Shown: positions 17,001 through 29,564, counted from the stretch's first letter. The stretch is DNA of 64,000 nucleotides from Paludibacteraceae bacterium (GCA_017559505.1 JAFYSF010000056.1:1-64000), one strand, 5' to 3'. The notes: generated by a model not told the origin, from the sequence alone. Made by a program: numbers and translations.

Positions 17001-17612
17001 ATGCACATCAGTTCATCAGAGTTCGTTATATCGAACACCGACTACAAACGTTGTCCAGAAGGACGTCTACATGAATTTGCATTTATCGGACGAAGCAACG
17101 TGGGCAAATCATCGCTTATCAATATGTTGTTGCAACATCCCGATTTGGCTAAAACATCGTCTAAACCAGGTAAAACTCTATTGATAAACCACTTCATTGT
17201 CAACAAACAATGGTATATTGTCGATTTGCCAGGCTATGGCTATGCTCGTGCATCGAAAGAACAACGTAGAAAATTACGTGGTATCATTGAAGGCTACATT
17301 CTTTTCCGCCCTCAACTAACCAATCTATTTGTACTAATTGACTGCAGACACGAACCTCAACAAATCGATGTGGAATTCATGCGCTGGTTAGGAGAATCAG
17401 GTATACCTTTTTCTATAGTCTTCACTAAAGCAGACAAACTAAGTCAGTCTCGCTTAGCATCCAACATCGAAAACTACAAAAACGAACTACTCAAAGAGTG
17501 GGAAGCTCTGCCACCTATGTTCATAACATCATCAGAAAAAGCTCAAGGACGCGATGAACTTCTCAACTACATCGAAGATATTATGCGCCAAGTTGATGAG
17601 GAAGAGAAATAA
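17001..17612 (+). CDS. engB: Ribosome biogenesis GTPase EngB (YihA/YsxC)
   Basis: 203 aa. GTPase motifs: G1 [14 protein letters not shown] near 31-44, G2/Sw1 with SSKPGKT, G3 DLPGYGYA near 75-82, G4 TKADKLS near 144-150. EngB binds GTP and aids late assembly of the 50S ribosomal subunit. Directly after the symporter gene (17 bases) and closed by a strong terminator. Confidence 0.96.
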   Translation: MHISSSEFVISNTDYKRCPEGRLHEFAFIGRSNVGKSSLINMLLQHPDLAKTSSKPGKTLLINHFIVNKQWYIVDLPGYGYARASKEQRRKLRGIIEGYILFRPQLTNLFVLIDCRHEPQQIDVEFMRWLGESGIPFSIVFTKADKLSQSRLASNIENYKNELLKEWEALPPMFITSSEKAQGRDELLNYIEDIMRQVDEEEK

Positions 17613-17627
17613 AAATACTCTCAAAAA

Positions 17628-17668
17628 AAAATGAGGTTGACCAAAAATTTATGGTCAACCTCATTTTT
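17628..17668. terminator. Terminator after engB
   Basis: AATGAGGTTGACC pairs with GGTCAACCTCATT around a short loop, with A-run before and T-run after, so it serves engB and possibly the convergent mscS gene. Confidence 0.88.
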
Positions 17669-17718
17669 TATACAAATACTTACTGTCTATTTTTAATTTT
17701 ATCAGACAGCAATAATAA

Positions 17719-18909
17719 TTAATTTACATTCAAAGAAACTCCAACTAAATCACTTCCCATTGGGGATTGGAAGATGCGGAGGCCGAAGGTTGGAAGTATT
17801 GCAAAGAGATGCTCAAATATTTCGGACTGAAGTTGTTCGTACTGAATCCATGCTGTGCCAGCAGAGAAAAAATAGAGCTCGAGCGGAAGCCCCTCGACTG
17901 TTGGCTGCAACTGACGCACCATAATGGTCATATCCTGATTGACACGGGGATGATTACGGAGATATTTTTCTAAATAATTGCGGAAGACATGCAAATTGAC
18001 AGGGCGGTCATCAGCTCGCTCAATGCCTTCGAGCCAACCTTTTGATTCAAATTCTTTTATCTGCTCTTCGGTGCAGAATTGGATTGAACGCATATCAATA
18101 TAAACTGATCGTTTCACTCGACGACCTCCACTCTCTTGCATTCCGCGCCAATTCTGGAAAGAGTCGCTGACAAGGGCATACGGGGGGATTGTTGTGATTG
18201 TTTTATCCCAATTCTGAACTTTCACAGTAGTAAGACTCACCTCAATGACATCGCCATCAGCCCCATATTTAGGCATAGCAATCCAATCGCCAGGACGGAG
18301 CATATCGTTGACAGACAACTGCACTCCTGCAACTAATCCAACAATCATATCTTTGAATACCAACATCAATACTGCGGCAGAGGCACCAAGTGCAGTAAGG
18401 ATATAACCTGGATTTTTGTTGATTAGAATACTAACTACAATAATCAGTGCCACACATACGACCAAGACTTTAAGCATCTGATAAACACTTTGTAGAGAGT
18501 GATTTTTCAAACGCTCGTGATGCAATGACAAATTGTAGAGCGAGGCGAGAAATGTGCAAAATAACTTAGCAACTACTACGACAAGATAGATATTGTTGAT
18601 TCGCATCACAAAATCTAATACATCGCTGCCCTCTACAAAGACTATTGGCAACAAAACTGCCAATAATATCGGTGGTATCAAACGTGATATGTCTTTAAGC
18701 ATTGAATCGCTTAATACAATTTCATCCCACTCGAAAGTGGTTTTATTTGTTACTTTGCGTATTGCTGGTGATAGCACTCGACGAAAAATCAAATTGACCA
18801 TATAAATCACTAATACTACACATGAGAGTGTAATAGTCCAATAAAGATATTCGTGCGCAAAGACAGGCACACCCCAGTCGGAAAGCCAATGTAAAATAGT
18901 TGTATTCAT
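17719..18909 (-). CDS. MscS-family mechanosensitive channel (YbdG-like)
   Basis: 396 aa. Several N-terminal membrane helices (VLVIYMVNLIF, LIPPILLAVLLPIVFV, VLVVCVALIIVVSILI), the pore helix region ALGASAAVLMLVFKDMIVGLVAGVQLS, and the beta domain MLRPGDWIAMPKYGADGDVIEVSLTTVKVQNWD typical of the MscS fold. The long C terminus after residue 230 resembles YbdG/YnaI-type channels. It releases solutes on osmotic downshock. The 5' untranslated region is unusually structured (next entry). Confidence 0.9.
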   Translation of the reverse strand: MNTTILHWLSDWGVPVFAHEYLYWTITLSCVVLVIYMVNLIFRRVLSPAIRKVTNKTTFEWDEIVLSDSMLKDISRLIPPILLAVLLPIVFVEGSDVLDFVMRINNIYLVVVVAKLFCTFLASLYNLSLHHERLKNHSLQSVYQMLKVLVVCVALIIVVSILINKNPGYILTALGASAAVLMLVFKDMIVGLVAGVQLSVNDMLRPGDWIAMPKYGADGDVIEVSLTTVKVQNWDKTITTIPPYALVSDSFQNWRGMQESGGRRVKRSVYIDMRSIQFCTEEQIKEFESKGWLEGIERADDRPVNLHVFRNYLEKYLRNHPRVNQDMTIMVRQLQPTVEGLPLELYFFSAGTAWIQYEQLQSEIFEHLFAILPTFGLRIFQSPMGSDLVGVSLNVN

Positions 18910-18938
18910 AATATATAGTTTTTGATATTTTTGACAAA

Positions 18939-19035
18939 GAAATACACAATGTGTGTGTCAGTCTTCTTGCTTGAAGGTTGCTTGCACCTTGCTTGAGAGT
19001 TAGGAAAAATGACACACAATGAAAGTGTGTATTTC
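18939..19035 (-). promoter_or_regulatory. Structured 5' leader of the mscS gene
   Basis: GAAATACACA (18939-18948) pairs perfectly with TGTGTATTTC (19026-19035), and inside this TGTGTGTCA (18952-18960) pairs with TGACACACA (19010-19018). An apical AAGGT/ACCTT hairpin sits at the top. The promoter element TAACTTTG is on the minus strand at 19062-19055, so the entire fold is in the leader RNA, ending about 30 bases before the start codon. A 20-base segment of the loop (18978-18997) recurs at 43282-43301. Confidence 0.6.
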
Positions 19036-19054
19036 CTTAGAAAAATTTATCGTA

Positions 19055-19062
19055 CAAAGTTA
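19055..19062 (-). promoter_or_regulatory. -7 element of the mscS promoter
   Basis: TAACTTTG on the minus strand, between the rpoC terminator and the structured leader. Confidence 0.6.
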
Positions 19063-19067
19063 CAAAA

Positions 19068-19106
19068 AAATCCTCTTATCCGACATACGAATAAGAGGAT
19101 TTTATA
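19068..19106 (-). terminator. Terminator of the rpoBC operon
   Basis: ATCCTCTTAT pairs with ATAAGAGGAT around an 11-base loop, followed on the minus strand by a T-run. It lies 15 bases after rpoC. Confidence 0.88.
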
Positions 19107-19120
19107 ATAAATATTACTGA

Positions 19121-22100
19121 TTAGTTGTTTTCTTCAGTAACATCTTCCATATCTGTCACTACGCGGTTTGCTTCTGACATACGTTCGTATTCTTTACGAG
19201 AAGCAACAAACAAGTGATCGTATTCGCGAAGACCTGTACCTGCAGGGATCTTATGACCAACAATAACGTTTTCTTTCATACCTTCGAGACGGTCAACTTT
19301 GCCGTTGATAGCAGCTTCGTTCAATACTTTTGGAGTTTCTTGGAACGATGCAGCAGACATAAACGATTGAGTTTGAAGAGCTGCACGTGTGATACCTTGA
19401 AGCATTTGAAGTGAAGTTGCAGGCATTGCATCACGAGTTTCTACTGGACGCATATCACGACGTTTGAGAGCCGAGTTTTCGTCACGGAGTTTACGTGCTG
19501 TTACGATTTGACCTGCCATAAAGTTAGTAGAATCACCAGCATCGGTAACAACTTTTTTGCCCCAGATACGGTCGTTTTCTTCCATGAACTCGATTTTGTC
19601 AACCACTTGACCTTCGAGGAAACGAGTGTCACCAGCATCAGCGATTTGTACTTTACGCATCATTTGGCGTACGATAACTTCGAAGTGTTTGTCGTTGATT
19701 TTCACACCTTGGAGGCGATAAACGTCTTGTACTTCGTTCACGATATACTCTTGAACAGCAGTAGGACCTTTAATTGCCAAGATATCAGAAGGTGTGATAG
19801 CACCATCAGAAAGAGGAGTACCTGCGCGTACGTAGTCGCCATCTTGTACAAGAATTTGTTTTGACAATTGTACGAGGTATTTTTTCTCTTCGCCTGTACG
19901 TGAAGTAAGGATGATTTCGCGGTTACCACGTTTGATTTTACCGAATGAGATTTCGCCATCGATTTCGGCTACAACAGCTGGGTTAGATGGGTTACGAGCT
20001 TCGAACAACTCGGTAACACGTGGAAGACCACCGGTGATGTCACCTGTTTTACCTACAGCACGTGGAATCTTAACGATCAAATCACCTGGTTTTACTTTTT
20101 GTTTTGCATCAACCACCAAGTGAGCACCTACTGGAAGGTTATATGTTTTGAGTACATTACCTGCCTTATCAACAATTTGAGCTGCTGGAGCTTTAGTTTT
20201 GTCTTTAGACTCGATAATGATTTTTTCCAAAAGACCTGTAGTTTCGTCCGATTCTACTTTGTAAGTAGAGTTTTCTACCATAGATTCGAATTGAACTGTA
20301 CCGGCAACCTCAGAAACGATTACGGCGTTGAATGGGTCCCATTCACAAATCTTATCGCCTTTCTTAACATCTGAACCTGTTGGGATAAAGAGTTTAGAAC
20401 CGTAAGGGATATTTTGAGTTGTGAGAGCGATGCCTGTATTATGGTCGATAATACGAGCTTCAGCCAAACGACCTACAACAACTTGATATTTGTTACCTGT
20501 TGCATCTTCTGCATCTACCGTACGAAGTTCGTCGATTTCGAGACGGCCATCGTATTTAGATGTGATACCGTTGTCAACAGCAATATTCGAAGCCACACCA
20601 CCAACGTGGAATGTACGAAGTGTCAACTGAGTACCTGGTTCACCAATAGATTGTGCAGCGATAACACCAACAGCTTCACCTTTGTTAACCATACGGCCAG
20701 TAGCGAGGTTACGGCCGTAACATTTAGCACAAACACCATGACGAGCTTCGCAAGTGAGCACTGAACGGATTTCTACGCGTTCGATTGGTGATTTTTCGAT
20801 ACGTTTAGCAGCCGATTCGATAATTTCTTCGCCTGCAGCGACAATAAGATCGCCTGTAAGTGGATCGATAACATCATGAACTGATACACGACCAAGGATA
20901 CGTTCGTAAAGTGAAGCAACAACCTCTTCGTTGTTTTTGATTTCAGTTGCCACAAGACCACGCAATGTACCACAGTCTTCTTCAGTAATGATAACGTCGT
21001 GAGAAACGTCAACAAGACGACGAGTGAGGTAACCAGCATCGGCTGTTTTCAACGCCGTATCGGCAAGACCTTTACGCGCACCGTGAGTAGAGATAAAGTA
21101 CTCCAACACGCTAAGACCTTCTTTAAAGTTAGCCAAGATAGGGTTTTCGATAATTTGACCGCCTTCAGCACCTGCTTTTTGAGGTTTAGCCATCAAACCA
21201 CGCATACCAGACAACTGACGAATCTGCTCACGAGAACCACGGGCACCAGAATCCAACATCATATAAACAGAGTTGAAACCTTGGTTGTCTCCCGAAAGTT
21301 GTTTCATTACGACATTAGTCAACTCGCTATTAACACGAGTCCAAGTATCAATAATTTGATTATAACGTTCGTTATTAGTGATATAACCCATGTTATAATC
21401 ATTCATAATATTTTCTACCTCTTCGTAACCAGAGTTGACAAGAGCAGCTTTTTCTTCAGGGATGATAACATCGGCAAGGTTGAAAGACAAACCACCACGG
21501 AATGCCATTTGATAACCAAGGTTTTTGATATCATCGAGGAATTTAGCTGTACGAGCCACACCACAAGTTTCAATCACGCGACCGATAACGTTACGAAGTG
21601 ATTTTTTAGACAACAATTCGTTGAGATAACCACATTCTTTTGGCACAAATTTGTTGACGATAACACGACCAACTGTAGTTTCTTCGATCAAACGAGTTAC
21701 GAGATTACCTTCTTTGTCAACATCTTGAGTACGTACAGAGATAATAGCGTGGATATCTACTGCACCTTCGTTGTAAGCGATTTCAACCTCTTCTGGAGAG
21801 TAGAATTTCAAGCCTTCACCTTTCACACCCTTACGAGCTTTAGTGATATAGTAAAGACCAAGCACCATATCTTGAGAAGGGACAGTAATTGGCGAACCAT
21901 TAGCAGGGTTGAGGATGTTGTGAGAAGCAAGCATAAGCATTTGCGCTTCGAGAACAGCCTCGTTACCAAGTGGAAGGTGAACCGCCATCTGGTCACCGTC
22001 GAAGTCGGCGTTGAACGCAGTACATGAAAGTGGGTGAAGTTGGATAGCTTTACCTTCAATCATCTTAGGTTGGAATGCTTGAATACCAAGACGGTGAAGA

Positions 22101-23431
22101 GTAGGAGCACGGTTAAGCAACACTGGGTGACCTTTCATCACGTGTTCGAGGATATCCCAAACAACTGGATCTTTGCGGTCGATGAATTTTTTAGCCGATT
22201 TAACTGTTTTTACAATACCACGTTCGATGAGTTTACGTATGATGAATGGTTTGTAAAGCTCAGCTGCCATGTCTTTTGGAAGACCGCACTCATGCATTTG
22301 CAATTCAGGACCAACGACGATAACCGAACGAGCTGAATAGTCAACACGCTTACCGAGAAGGTTTTGACGGAAACGACCTTGTTTACCTTTCAAACTATCA
22401 GTCAAAGACTTCAAAGGACGATTTGAGTCAGTCTTCATTGCGTTTGATTTACGAGAATTATCGATCAATGAATCGACAGCCTCTTGCAACATACGTTTTT
22501 CGTTACGAAGAATAACCTCAGGAGCTTTGATTTCGATGAGACGTTTGAGACGATTGTTACGGATGATAACGCGACGATACAAGTCGTTCAAGTCAGAAGT
22601 TGCAAAACGACCACCATCGAGTGGCACCAATGGACGCAATTCTGGTGGAATAACTGGCAACGTTTTAAGAATCATCCATTCAGGACGATTGCGGTGACGA
22701 GCAGAACGGAACGATTCAATCACATTCAAACGTTTCAAGGCTTCAGCTTTACGTTGTTGCGATGTATCTGTATTTGCTTTATCACGCAATTCATATGAAA
22801 GTTTATCCAAATCAAGGTTACGAAGCATATCATAGATAGCCTCAGCACCCATTTTACAGATAAATTTATTAGGGTCTGTATCTTCGAGGAATTGGTTGTT
22901 ACGATCCTTTTCGTACACCATATCCATCAACTCCATATAACGATCTTCTTCGATAAGTTCGCCTACCTCAACACCTTCAACACCTTCGAGAACACCAGCT
23001 TGGAGGATGATATATTTTTCGTAATAGATAATGGCATCTAATTTCTTAGACGGCATACCAAGGAGGTAACCAATTTTGTTAGGAGTAGAACGGAAGTACC
23101 AAATATGAGCCACTGGCACAACAAGTTGGATGTGACCAGAACGTTCACGACGTACTTTCTTTTCAGTTACTTCTACACCACAACGGTCGCAGACAATACC
23201 TTTATAACGGATACGTTTGTATTTACCGCAATGGCATTCGTAGTCACGACAAGGACCAAAAATGCGCTCGCAGAACAAACCATCACGTTCAGGTTTGTAT
23301 GTACGATAGTTGATAGTTTCAGGTTTCAAAACCTCACCGTAAGATGCTTCAAGAATTTCTTCAGGAGAAGCTAAACCGATTGTGATTTTGCTGAAATTAG
23401 TTTTTACTTTATTATCTCTTCTAAAAGCCAT
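19121..23431 (-). CDS. rpoC: RNA polymerase beta' subunit
   Basis: 1436 aa. N-terminal zinc knuckle with [20 protein letters not shown], the catalytic magnesium motif NADFDGDQ at 474-481 (D476, D478, D480), and the second zinc site with [15 protein letters not shown] in the C-terminal half. The long trigger-loop and jaw regions are intact. Length is usual for Bacteroidota. It is the last gene of the block beginning at the tRNA-tuf promoter, 96 bases after rpoB. Confidence 0.99.
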   Translation of the reverse strand: MAFRRDNKVKTNFSKITIGLASPEEILEASYGEVLKPETINYRTYKPERDGLFCERIFGPCRDYECHCGKYKRIRYKGIVCDRCGVEVTEKKVRRERSGHIQLVVPVAHIWYFRSTPNKIGYLLGMPSKKLDAIIYYEKYIILQAGVLEGVEGVEVGELIEEDRYMELMDMVYEKDRNNQFLEDTDPNKFICKMGAEAIYDMLRNLDLDKLSYELRDKANTDTSQQRKAEALKRLNVIESFRSARHRNRPEWMILKTLPVIPPELRPLVPLDGGRFATSDLNDLYRRVIIRNNRLKRLIEIKAPEVILRNEKRMLQEAVDSLIDNSRKSNAMKTDSNRPLKSLTDSLKGKQGRFRQNLLGKRVDYSARSVIVVGPELQMHECGLPKDMAAELYKPFIIRKLIERGIVKTVKSAKKFIDRKDPVVWDILEHVMKGHPVLLNRAPTLHRLGIQAFQPKMIEGKAIQLHPLSCTAFNADFDGDQMAVHLPLGNEAVLEAQMLMLASHNILNPANGSPITVPSQDMVLGLYYITKARKGVKGEGLKFYSPEEVEIAYNEGAVDIHAIISVRTQDVDKEGNLVTRLIEETTVGRVIVNKFVPKECGYLNELLSKKSLRNVIGRVIETCGVARTAKFLDDIKNLGYQMAFRGGLSFNLADVIIPEEKAALVNSGYEEVENIMNDYNMGYITNNERYNQIIDTWTRVNSELTNVVMKQLSGDNQGFNSVYMMLDSGARGSREQIRQLSGMRGLMAKPQKAGAEGGQIIENPILANFKEGLSVLEYFISTHGARKGLADTALKTADAGYLTRRLVDVSHDVIITEEDCGTLRGLVATEIKNNEEVVASLYERILGRVSVHDVIDPLTGDLIVAAGEEIIESAAKRIEKSPIERVEIRSVLTCEARHGVCAKCYGRNLATGRMVNKGEAVGVIAAQSIGEPGTQLTLRTFHVGGVASNIAVDNGITSKYDGRLEIDELRTVDAEDATGNKYQVVVGRLAEARIIDHNTGIALTTQNIPYGSKLFIPTGSDVKKGDKICEWDPFNAVIVSEVAGTVQFESMVENSTYKVESDETTGLLEKIIIESKDKTKAPAAQIVDKAGNVLKTYNLPVGAHLVVDAKQKVKPGDLIVKIPRAVGKTGDITGGLPRVTELFEARNPSNPAVVAEIDGEISFGKIKRGNREIILTSRTGEEKKYLVQLSKQILVQDGDYVRAGTPLSDGAITPSDILAIKGPTAVQEYIVNEVQDVYRLQGVKINDKHFEVIVRQMMRKVQIADAGDTRFLEGQVVDKIEFMEENDRIWGKKVVTDAGDSTNFMAGQIVTARKLRDENSALKRRDMRPVETRDAMPATSLQMLQGITRAALQTQSFMSAASFQETPKVLNEAAINGKVDRLEGMKENVIVGHKIPAGTGLREYDHLFVASRKEYERMSEANRVVTDMEDVTEENN

Positions 23432-23449
23432 AGTCTTTTATATAATAGT

Positions 23450-23500
23450 GGAAATATCTATAAATCTTTATCCCTTACGGGACTAAGATTTATAGTTTCC
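23450..23500 (-). other. Hairpin in the rpoB-rpoC gap
   Basis: CTATAAATCTT (23458-23468) pairs perfectly with AAGATTTATAG (23485-23495), with a CCC/GGG pair nearer the loop. No T-run follows on the minus strand, so it is more likely an RNA processing or stability element than a terminator. Confidence 0.6.
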
Positions 23501-23527
23501 CGTTTTATTAAAAATCTCTTATTGGTA

Positions 23528-26500
23528 TTACTCTAATCTAACACTGAGGCCAAGACCTTCAAGTTCGTGCAACAATACGTTGAGCGATTCAGGGATACCT
23601 GCTTGTGGCATAGGTTCGCCCTTAACAATAGCTTCATAAGCACGAGCACGACCCATAACGTCGTCAGACTTAACAGTCAAGATTTCTTGAAGAATGCTTG
23701 ATGCTCCGAATGCTTCAAGAGCCCAAACCTCCATCTCTCCGAAACGTTGACCACCAAATTGTGCTTTACCACCCAATGGTTGTTGAGTAATGAGAGAGTA
23801 AGGACCAATAGAACGAGCGTGCATTTTATCATCAACCATGTGACCAAGTTTCAAGAAGTAAGTCACACCTACAGTTGCAGGTTGGTCGAAACGTTCACCA
23901 GTACCACCATCGTAAAGATAAGTTTTACCATAACGTGGAACACCAGCTTTATCACACCATTCGTTGAGATCATCAATATCAGCACCATCGAAGATTGGTG
24001 TAGCAAACTTAACTCCAAGTTCTTTACCAGCCCAACCAAGAACAGCTTCGAAAATCTGACCAAGGTTCATACGAGAAGGCACACCAAGTGGGTTCAAACA
24101 GATATCTACTGGAGTACCATCAGCGAGGAATGGCATATCTTCTTGACGAACAACTTTTGATACAATACCTTTGTTACCGTGACGACCCGCCATTTTGTCA
24201 CCCACGCGGATTTTACGTTTCTTAGCAACGTAAACTTTTGCAAGTTGAAGAATACCTGATGGAAGTTCATCACCAATTGTAAGGTTGAATTTAGCACGTT
24301 TGAGCTGTGCATCTAGTTCTTTAACTTTGCGTAGATAGTTTGTGATAATATCACGAATCAAATCATTGCGATATGAATCTGTTGTCCATTTAGTCAATTG
24401 TACGGTATTGAAATCGATTTCATTCAATACTTTTTGAGTGAATTTATTACCACGTGGGATAATATCAACACCCATAAAGTCTTTCACACCTTGAGAAGTT
24501 TTACCATTGATAGTTGAAACCAATTTTTCGATTAACAATGCTTTCAATGATGCAACTTCTTGGTTGAAGTTTTCATCCATACGATCGATAATCTCTTTAT
24601 CAGCAATACGATCTTTACGTGTTTTTTGAGCTTTGCAATAGAGCTCTTTGCCGATAATCACACCACGAAGCGATGGAGATGCTTTGAGTGATGCATCTTT
24701 AACGTCACCAGCTTTATCACCGAAGATAGCACGGAGGAGTTTTTCTTCTGGAGTTGGGTCAGTTTCGCCTTTTGGAGTGATCTTACCAATCATGATATCA
24801 CCAGGAACAATATGCGCACCAATACGAACAATACCATTTTCGTCAAGATTGCGAGTTGCCTCTTCACTTACGTTAGGAATATCTGATGTAAGCTCTTCTG
24901 CACCACGTTTTGTTTCACGAACTTCAAGAGAATATTCGCTCACGTGAACTGAAGTAAAGATATCTTCACGTACAATACGTTCGTTAAGTACGATAGCATC
25001 CTCATAGTTGTAACCTTTCCAAGGAATATAGGCAACTTTAAGGTTACGTCCAAGAGCCAATTCTCCATTTTGAGTTGAATAACCCTCAGTAAGAATTTGA
25101 CCTTTTGTTACTTTATCTCCTTTACGTACGATTGGACGAAGGTCGATCGTTGTATCTTGGTTAGTACGCATAAATTTAGGCAATTTATACTCTTTAACCG
25201 AATCAACGAAGCTTACGAATTCTTCATCATCTGTACGATCATAATTAATACGAATTACAGAAGCATCAACAAATTCAACAACACCATCGCCTTCAGCCAT
25301 AATTTGAGTACGAGAGTCGCGGATCATTTGACCTTCGATACCTGTACCTACGATAGGAGCTTCAGAACGAAGCAATGGAACTGCTTGACGCATCATGTTA
25401 GATCCCATCAATGCACGGTTAGCGTCATCATGCTCCAAGAATGGAATCAATGCAGCAGCAATAGAAGCAATTTGTTGTGGAGCAACGTCCATCATTTTCA
25501 CTTCTGTTGGAGCCACAAGTGGGAAGTCAGCTTCAAGACGAGCTTTTACTTTGTTACGGATGAATGTACCATCTGCATTCAAAGGTGCATTACCTTGAGC
25601 TACTACAAGGTCTTCTTCCTCTTCTGCTGTCAAATAAACAACATCATCGTTATTAAGGTTTACTTTACCATCTTCTACCTTACGATAAGGTGTTGAAATA
25701 AAACCGAGGTCATTGATTTTTGCGTAAATACACAAAGAAGAGATAAGACCGATGTTTGGACCCTCAGGAGTTTCGATAGGACAGAGACGACCATAGTGTG
25801 TGTAGTGAACGTCACGAACCTCGAAACCAGCGCGGTCACGAGAAAGACCACCAGGACCAAGAGCCGACAAACGGCGTTTGTGTGTAATTTCTGCCAATGG
25901 GTTAGTTTGGTCCATGAATTGAGACAACGCATTAGTACCAAAATAAGTATTGATGACAGAAGATATTGTTTTAGCATTGATAAGGTCAACTGGAGTAAAC
26001 ACCTCGTTATCGCGAACATTCATACGCTCACGGATAGTACGAGACATACGAGCCAAACCAACACCAAATTGATTATATAATTGTTCTCCAACAGTACGCA
26101 CGCGACGATTACTCAAGTGGTCGATATCGTCAACAGTTACTTTAGAGTTGATAAGTTGAATAAGATGTTTGATAATCTCAATGATGTCTTCGCGAGTAAG
26201 TACGCGAACATCCATACTTGTAGAGAGATTAAGTTTTTTATTGATACGGTAACGACCTACTTCGCCTAAATCATAACGTTTTTCAGAGAAGAACAAGCCA
26301 TTGATTACTTCACGAGCAGTTTGATCATCGGCTGGTTCGGCGTTACGCAATTGACGATAGATATGCAATACAGCTTCACGCTCAGTATTAGAAGGGTCTT
26401 TTTGAAGAGTATTATAGATGATTTGATACTCTGTCATATTTTGATCTTCTTTGTGAAGAAGGATTGTTTGGCTACCTGAATCAATAATAGGTTGAATATG

Positions 26501-27340
26501 AGCTTTAGTCAATTCAGTTTCACGTTCAATAATCACCTCTGTACGCTCAACAGTAACTACCTCACCTGTTGCTTCGTCAACAAAGTCTTCAACACGTGGT
26601 TTTACAACACGTGCAGCAAGTTGGCGACCAATAACACGATTGAGGTTAGTTTTGTTTACTTTTACCTCTTCTGCTAAACCGAATGTTTCAAGGATATCTT
26701 TATCCGACTCAAAACCAATTGCACGCAACAATGTTGTTACAGGTAATTTTTTCTTACGGTCGATATAAGCATACATGACATTGTTGATGTCAGTAGCAAA
26801 TTCAATCCAAGAACCACGGAAAGGAATGATACGTGCAGAATAAAGTTTAGTACCATTAGTGTGTACGCTTTGACCAAAGAATACACCAGGAGAACGGTGC
26901 AATTGAGAAACGATAACACGTTCAGCACCGTTTATGACGAAAGTACCCTTATCTGTCATATATGGGATAGGTCCCAAATATACGTCTTGGATAACGGTAT
27001 CAAAATCTTCGTGATCAGGGTCTGTACAGTAAAGCTTAAGTTTAGCTTTCAATGGAACACTATAAGTAAGACCTCTGCGAAGACATTCTTCAATAGTATA
27101 ACGAGGAGGCTCGATATAATAATCGAGAAATTCGAGAACGAAATTATTGCGGGTATCTGCAATTGGGAAGTTTTCAGCAAAAACTTTATACATACCCTCA
27201 TTCTTCCTATGCTCAGTAGCAGTATCTAATTGGAAGAAATCCCTAAACGATTTGAGTTGCACTTCAAGAAAGTCAGGATAAGGAAAGTGACTTTTCACAG
27301 AAGCAAAACTAACTCTCTGATTGTTAGTATTTAAAGACAT
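23528..27340 (-). CDS. rpoB: RNA polymerase beta subunit
   Basis: 1270 aa, usual for the phylum. Recognisable blocks include the rifampicin region ([20 protein letters not shown] near 480-500), [24 protein letters not shown] and the C-terminal [14 protein letters not shown] segment. Forms the catalytic core with beta'. Read from the upstream ribosomal-protein genes through an attenuator-like hairpin. Confidence 0.99.
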   Translation of the reverse strand: MSLNTNNQRVSFASVKSHFPYPDFLEVQLKSFRDFFQLDTATEHRKNEGMYKVFAENFPIADTRNNFVLEFLDYYIEPPRYTIEECLRRGLTYSVPLKAKLKLYCTDPDHEDFDTVIQDVYLGPIPYMTDKGTFVINGAERVIVSQLHRSPGVFFGQSVHTNGTKLYSARIIPFRGSWIEFATDINNVMYAYIDRKKKLPVTTLLRAIGFESDKDILETFGLAEEVKVNKTNLNRVIGRQLAARVVKPRVEDFVDEATGEVVTVERTEVIIERETELTKAHIQPIIDSGSQTILLHKEDQNMTEYQIIYNTLQKDPSNTEREAVLHIYRQLRNAEPADDQTAREVINGLFFSEKRYDLGEVGRYRINKKLNLSTSMDVRVLTREDIIEIIKHLIQLINSKVTVDDIDHLSNRRVRTVGEQLYNQFGVGLARMSRTIRERMNVRDNEVFTPVDLINAKTISSVINTYFGTNALSQFMDQTNPLAEITHKRRLSALGPGGLSRDRAGFEVRDVHYTHYGRLCPIETPEGPNIGLISSLCIYAKINDLGFISTPYRKVEDGKVNLNNDDVVYLTAEEEEDLVVAQGNAPLNADGTFIRNKVKARLEADFPLVAPTEVKMMDVAPQQIASIAAALIPFLEHDDANRALMGSNMMRQAVPLLRSEAPIVGTGIEGQMIRDSRTQIMAEGDGVVEFVDASVIRINYDRTDDEEFVSFVDSVKEYKLPKFMRTNQDTTIDLRPIVRKGDKVTKGQILTEGYSTQNGELALGRNLKVAYIPWKGYNYEDAIVLNERIVREDIFTSVHVSEYSLEVRETKRGAEELTSDIPNVSEEATRNLDENGIVRIGAHIVPGDIMIGKITPKGETDPTPEEKLLRAIFGDKAGDVKDASLKASPSLRGVIIGKELYCKAQKTRKDRIADKEIIDRMDENFNQEVASLKALLIEKLVSTINGKTSQGVKDFMGVDIIPRGNKFTQKVLNEIDFNTVQLTKWTTDSYRNDLIRDIITNYLRKVKELDAQLKRAKFNLTIGDELPSGILQLAKVYVAKKRKIRVGDKMAGRHGNKGIVSKVVRQEDMPFLADGTPVDICLNPLGVPSRMNLGQIFEAVLGWAGKELGVKFATPIFDGADIDDLNEWCDKAGVPRYGKTYLYDGGTGERFDQPATVGVTYFLKLGHMVDDKMHARSIGPYSLITQQPLGGKAQFGGQRFGEMEVWALEAFGASSILQEILTVKSDDVMGRARAYEAIVKGEPMPQAGIPESLNVLLHELEGLGLSVRLE

Positions 27341-27379
27341 GAGTATAAGAATATTTGTTGAACTTAGTGAATTATACGT

Positions 27380-27418
27380 AAAAAGGTTTAGAGTCCCTTT
27401 TAATCGGGATTCTAAACC
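27380..27418 (-). terminator. Attenuator-like hairpin between rplL and rpoB
   Basis: On the minus strand GGTTTAGA-ATCCC pairs with GGGAC-TCTAAACC (27418-27385), followed by TTTTT (27384-27380). Position matches the known partial terminator between rplL and rpoB in E. coli, which sets the ratio of ribosomal protein L7/L12 to polymerase. The equivalence is inferred from position and structure. Confidence 0.75.
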
Positions 27419-27447
27419 ATATTTCCTGAATTAACAGGAGAAGTTTA

Positions 27448-27825
27448 TTACTTAAGTTCAACTTCAGCGCCTGCTTCAGTAAGTTGTTTTTTAAGAGCTT
27501 CAGCTTCGTCTTTAGCAACACCTTCTTTAACTGTTGAAGGAGCACCGTCAACCATATCTTTAGCTTCTTTCAAGCCAAGACCTGTAAGTTCTTTAACCAA
27601 TTTAACTACTGCAAGTTTGTTTGCACCAGCTGATTTCAAGATTACATCGAATGAAGTTTTTTCTTCAGCTGCTGCTTCAGCACCAGCAACAGGACCAGCA
27701 GCAACAGCTACAGCTGCAGCAGCAGGTTCGATACCATATTCGTTTTTCAAGATTTCGGCCAACTCGTTAACCTCTTTAACGGTCAAGTTTACCAATTGTT
27801 CTGCAAAAGCTTTCAAATCTGCCAT
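27448..27825 (-). CDS. rplL: Ribosomal protein bL12 (L7/L12)
   Basis: 125 aa. Acidic, Ala-rich hinge ([20 protein letters not shown]) between the N-terminal dimerisation helix pair and the C-terminal factor-binding domain ([34 protein letters not shown]). It forms the stalk that recruits translation GTPases. Preceded by rplJ in the same transcript. Confidence 0.98.
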   Translation of the reverse strand: MADLKAFAEQLVNLTVKEVNELAEILKNEYGIEPAAAAVAVAAGPVAGAEAAAEEKTSFDVILKSAGANKLAVVKLVKELTGLGLKEAKDMVDGAPSTVKEGVAKDEAEALKKQLTEAGAEVELK

Positions 27826-27876
27826 TGTAATAAATATTTAAATGTTTTGATTATTTGAATTAATTGAATAAAAATA

Positions 27877-28392
27877 TTATCTTTCAGCGAGTGTTTTAAG
27901 AACCCCGTGAATTGTATTTCCTCCTGATTGGAGTGCAGAAATAACGTTCTTAGCAGGCGATTGGAGCAAGCCAATAACTTCGCCAATAAGTTCGTTTTTG
28001 CTCTTAATTGTAGCAAGAGCTTCGATTTGGTTTTCACCAATATAGAATGATTCTTCAACGTAAGCAGCTTTAAGAACTGGTTTCATGTTCTTTTTGTTGA
28101 AGTCCTTGATAAGTTTAGCAGGAGCATTACCAACATTAGAGAACAAAACAGCTGTGTTAGCTTTCAAAGAACCGTAGAGAGGTGAAAAATCGCCTTCGAG
28201 TGATTCGAGAGCTTTGATCATCAACTTGTTTTTAACAACAAGCATTTTGATGTCGTTTTTGTAGCATTCTCTACGAAGTTCACTTACTTGCTCAGCATTC
28301 ATACCTTGTGTTTCTGTAAGGTAGAAGTGAGAATATGAAGAAATAACTTCTTTAATTTGATCAATTACTATGCTTTTATCTTCCTTTTTCAT
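27877..28392 (-). CDS. rplJ: Ribosomal protein uL10
   Basis: 171 aa. Anchors L12 dimers to the 50S subunit. N-terminal rRNA-binding domain (KNKLMIKALES) and C-terminal helix that carries L12. Gap of 51 bases to rplL, 12 bases from rplA. Confidence 0.96.
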   Translation of the reverse strand: MKKEDKSIVIDQIKEVISSYSHFYLTETQGMNAEQVSELRRECYKNDIKMLVVKNKLMIKALESLEGDFSPLYGSLKANTAVLFSNVGNAPAKLIKDFNKKNMKPVLKAAYVEESFYIGENQIEALATIKSKNELIGEVIGLLQSPAKNVISALQSGGNTIHGVLKTLAER

Positions 28393-28404
28393 ACTTTCAG
28401 ATTA

Positions 28405-29103
28405 TTAGTTTTCATCAATAGATTTGGTGTCAACTTTAACACCTTTACTCATAGTTGTAGAAAGATAAATGCTCTTAACGTAAGTACCTTTAGCTGTAGA
28501 AGGTTTCAATTTCATGATAGTTGCCATGAATTCACGCGCATTTTCTACGATTTTTTGTTCGTCAAACGAAACTTTACCGATAGAAGTGTGAACAATACCA
28601 TATTTGTCAACTTTGAAATCGATTTTACCTTGTTTCACTTCGCGTACTGCGCTAGCAACATCCATAGTCACTGTACCACTTTTTGGGTTTGGCATAAGAC
28701 CACGAGGACCCAAAACGCGACCGAGAGCACCGATTTTACCCATGATAGCAGGCATTGTGATGATAACATCAATATCTGTCCAGCCACCTTTGATCTTTTC
28801 GATATATTCATCGAGACCAACATAATCAGCGCCAGCAGCTTTAGCTTCAGCTTCTTTGTCAGGAGTACATAATGCAAGAACTCTTACTTCTTTACCTGTA
28901 CCGTTAGGCAATGATACCACGCCACGAACCATTTGGTTTGCTTTACGTGGGTCAACACCCAAGCGTACATCGATATCGACAGAGGCATCGAATTTGGTAG
29001 TAGTAATTTCTTTTACCAATTTTGCAGCTTCTTTGAGTGTATAAGCCTTTCCTGCTTCAATTTTTTCTAAAGCCAACTTTTGATTTTTTGTTAGTTTTCC
29101 CAT
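28405..29103 (-). CDS. rplA: Ribosomal protein uL1
   Basis: 232 aa from the ATG at 29103 ([15 protein letters not shown]); an upstream start adding 9 residues is rejected because it invades the rplK-rplA gap and is not family-like. L1 stalk protein, with the signature [19 protein letters not shown] near 125-143. In other bacteria it also represses its own operon by binding mRNA. Confidence 0.97.
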   Translation of the reverse strand: MGKLTKNQKLALEKIEAGKAYTLKEAAKLVKEITTTKFDASVDIDVRLGVDPRKANQMVRGVVSLPNGTGKEVRVLALCTPDKEAEAKAAGADYVGLDEYIEKIKGGWTDIDVIITMPAIMGKIGALGRVLGPRGLMPNPKSGTVTMDVASAVREVKQGKIDFKVDKYGIVHTSIGKVSFDEQKIVENAREFMATIMKLKPSTAKGTYVKSIYLSTTMSKGVKVDTKSIDEN

Positions 29104-29123
29104 TTCAATTGAAGTTTTAATGA

Positions 29124-29564
29124 TTAACAATTAGGAAATTCGCCTTTAACAGCGATACCCATACTTCTCGCAGTTCCTGCTACCATTTTCATAGCAGCCC
29201 CAATTTCAAAGCAGTTCAAGTCAGGCATTTTATCTTCTGCGATAGCACGAACTTGTTCCCAAGTGATTTCAGCCACTTTTTTACGGTTTGGTTCTGCACT
29301 ACCAGATTTTTGTTTTGAAACTTCCAAAAGTTGAATTGCAACAGGTGGAGTTTTTACAACAAAAGTAAAAGATTTGTCTGCATAGTAAGTAATTACAACA
29401 GGCAATACCTTACCAGCTTTGTCTTGAGTTCTGGCATTAAACTGCTTACAGAATTCCATTATATTGATACCTTTAGAACCAAGTGCAGGTCCTACAGGAG
29501 GTGATGGATTTGCTGCACCACCTTTGATTTGCAATTTAATAAATCCAGCAATTTCTTTTGCCAT
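29124..29564 (-). CDS. rplK: Ribosomal protein uL11
   Basis: 146 aa from the ATG at 29564 ([16 protein letters not shown]). N-terminal domain with [21 protein letters not shown]-type proline-rich region and C-terminal rRNA-binding domain ([11 protein letters not shown]). Needed for GTPase-centre function and stringent response sensing. The longer upstream start is rejected. Confidence 0.97.
   Translation of the reverse strand: MAKEIAGFIKLQIKGGAANPSPPVGPALGSKGINIMEFCKQFNARTQDKAGKVLPVVITYYADKSFTFVVKTPPVAIQLLEVSKQKSGSAEPNRKKVAEITWEQVRAIAEDKMPDLNCFEIGAAMKMVAGTARSMGIAVKGEFPNC

Noticed and set aside
20999-25696. Long open frames antisense to rpoC and rpoB
   Set aside because: They follow the codon bias of the genuine genes on the other strand and have no recognisable protein features.
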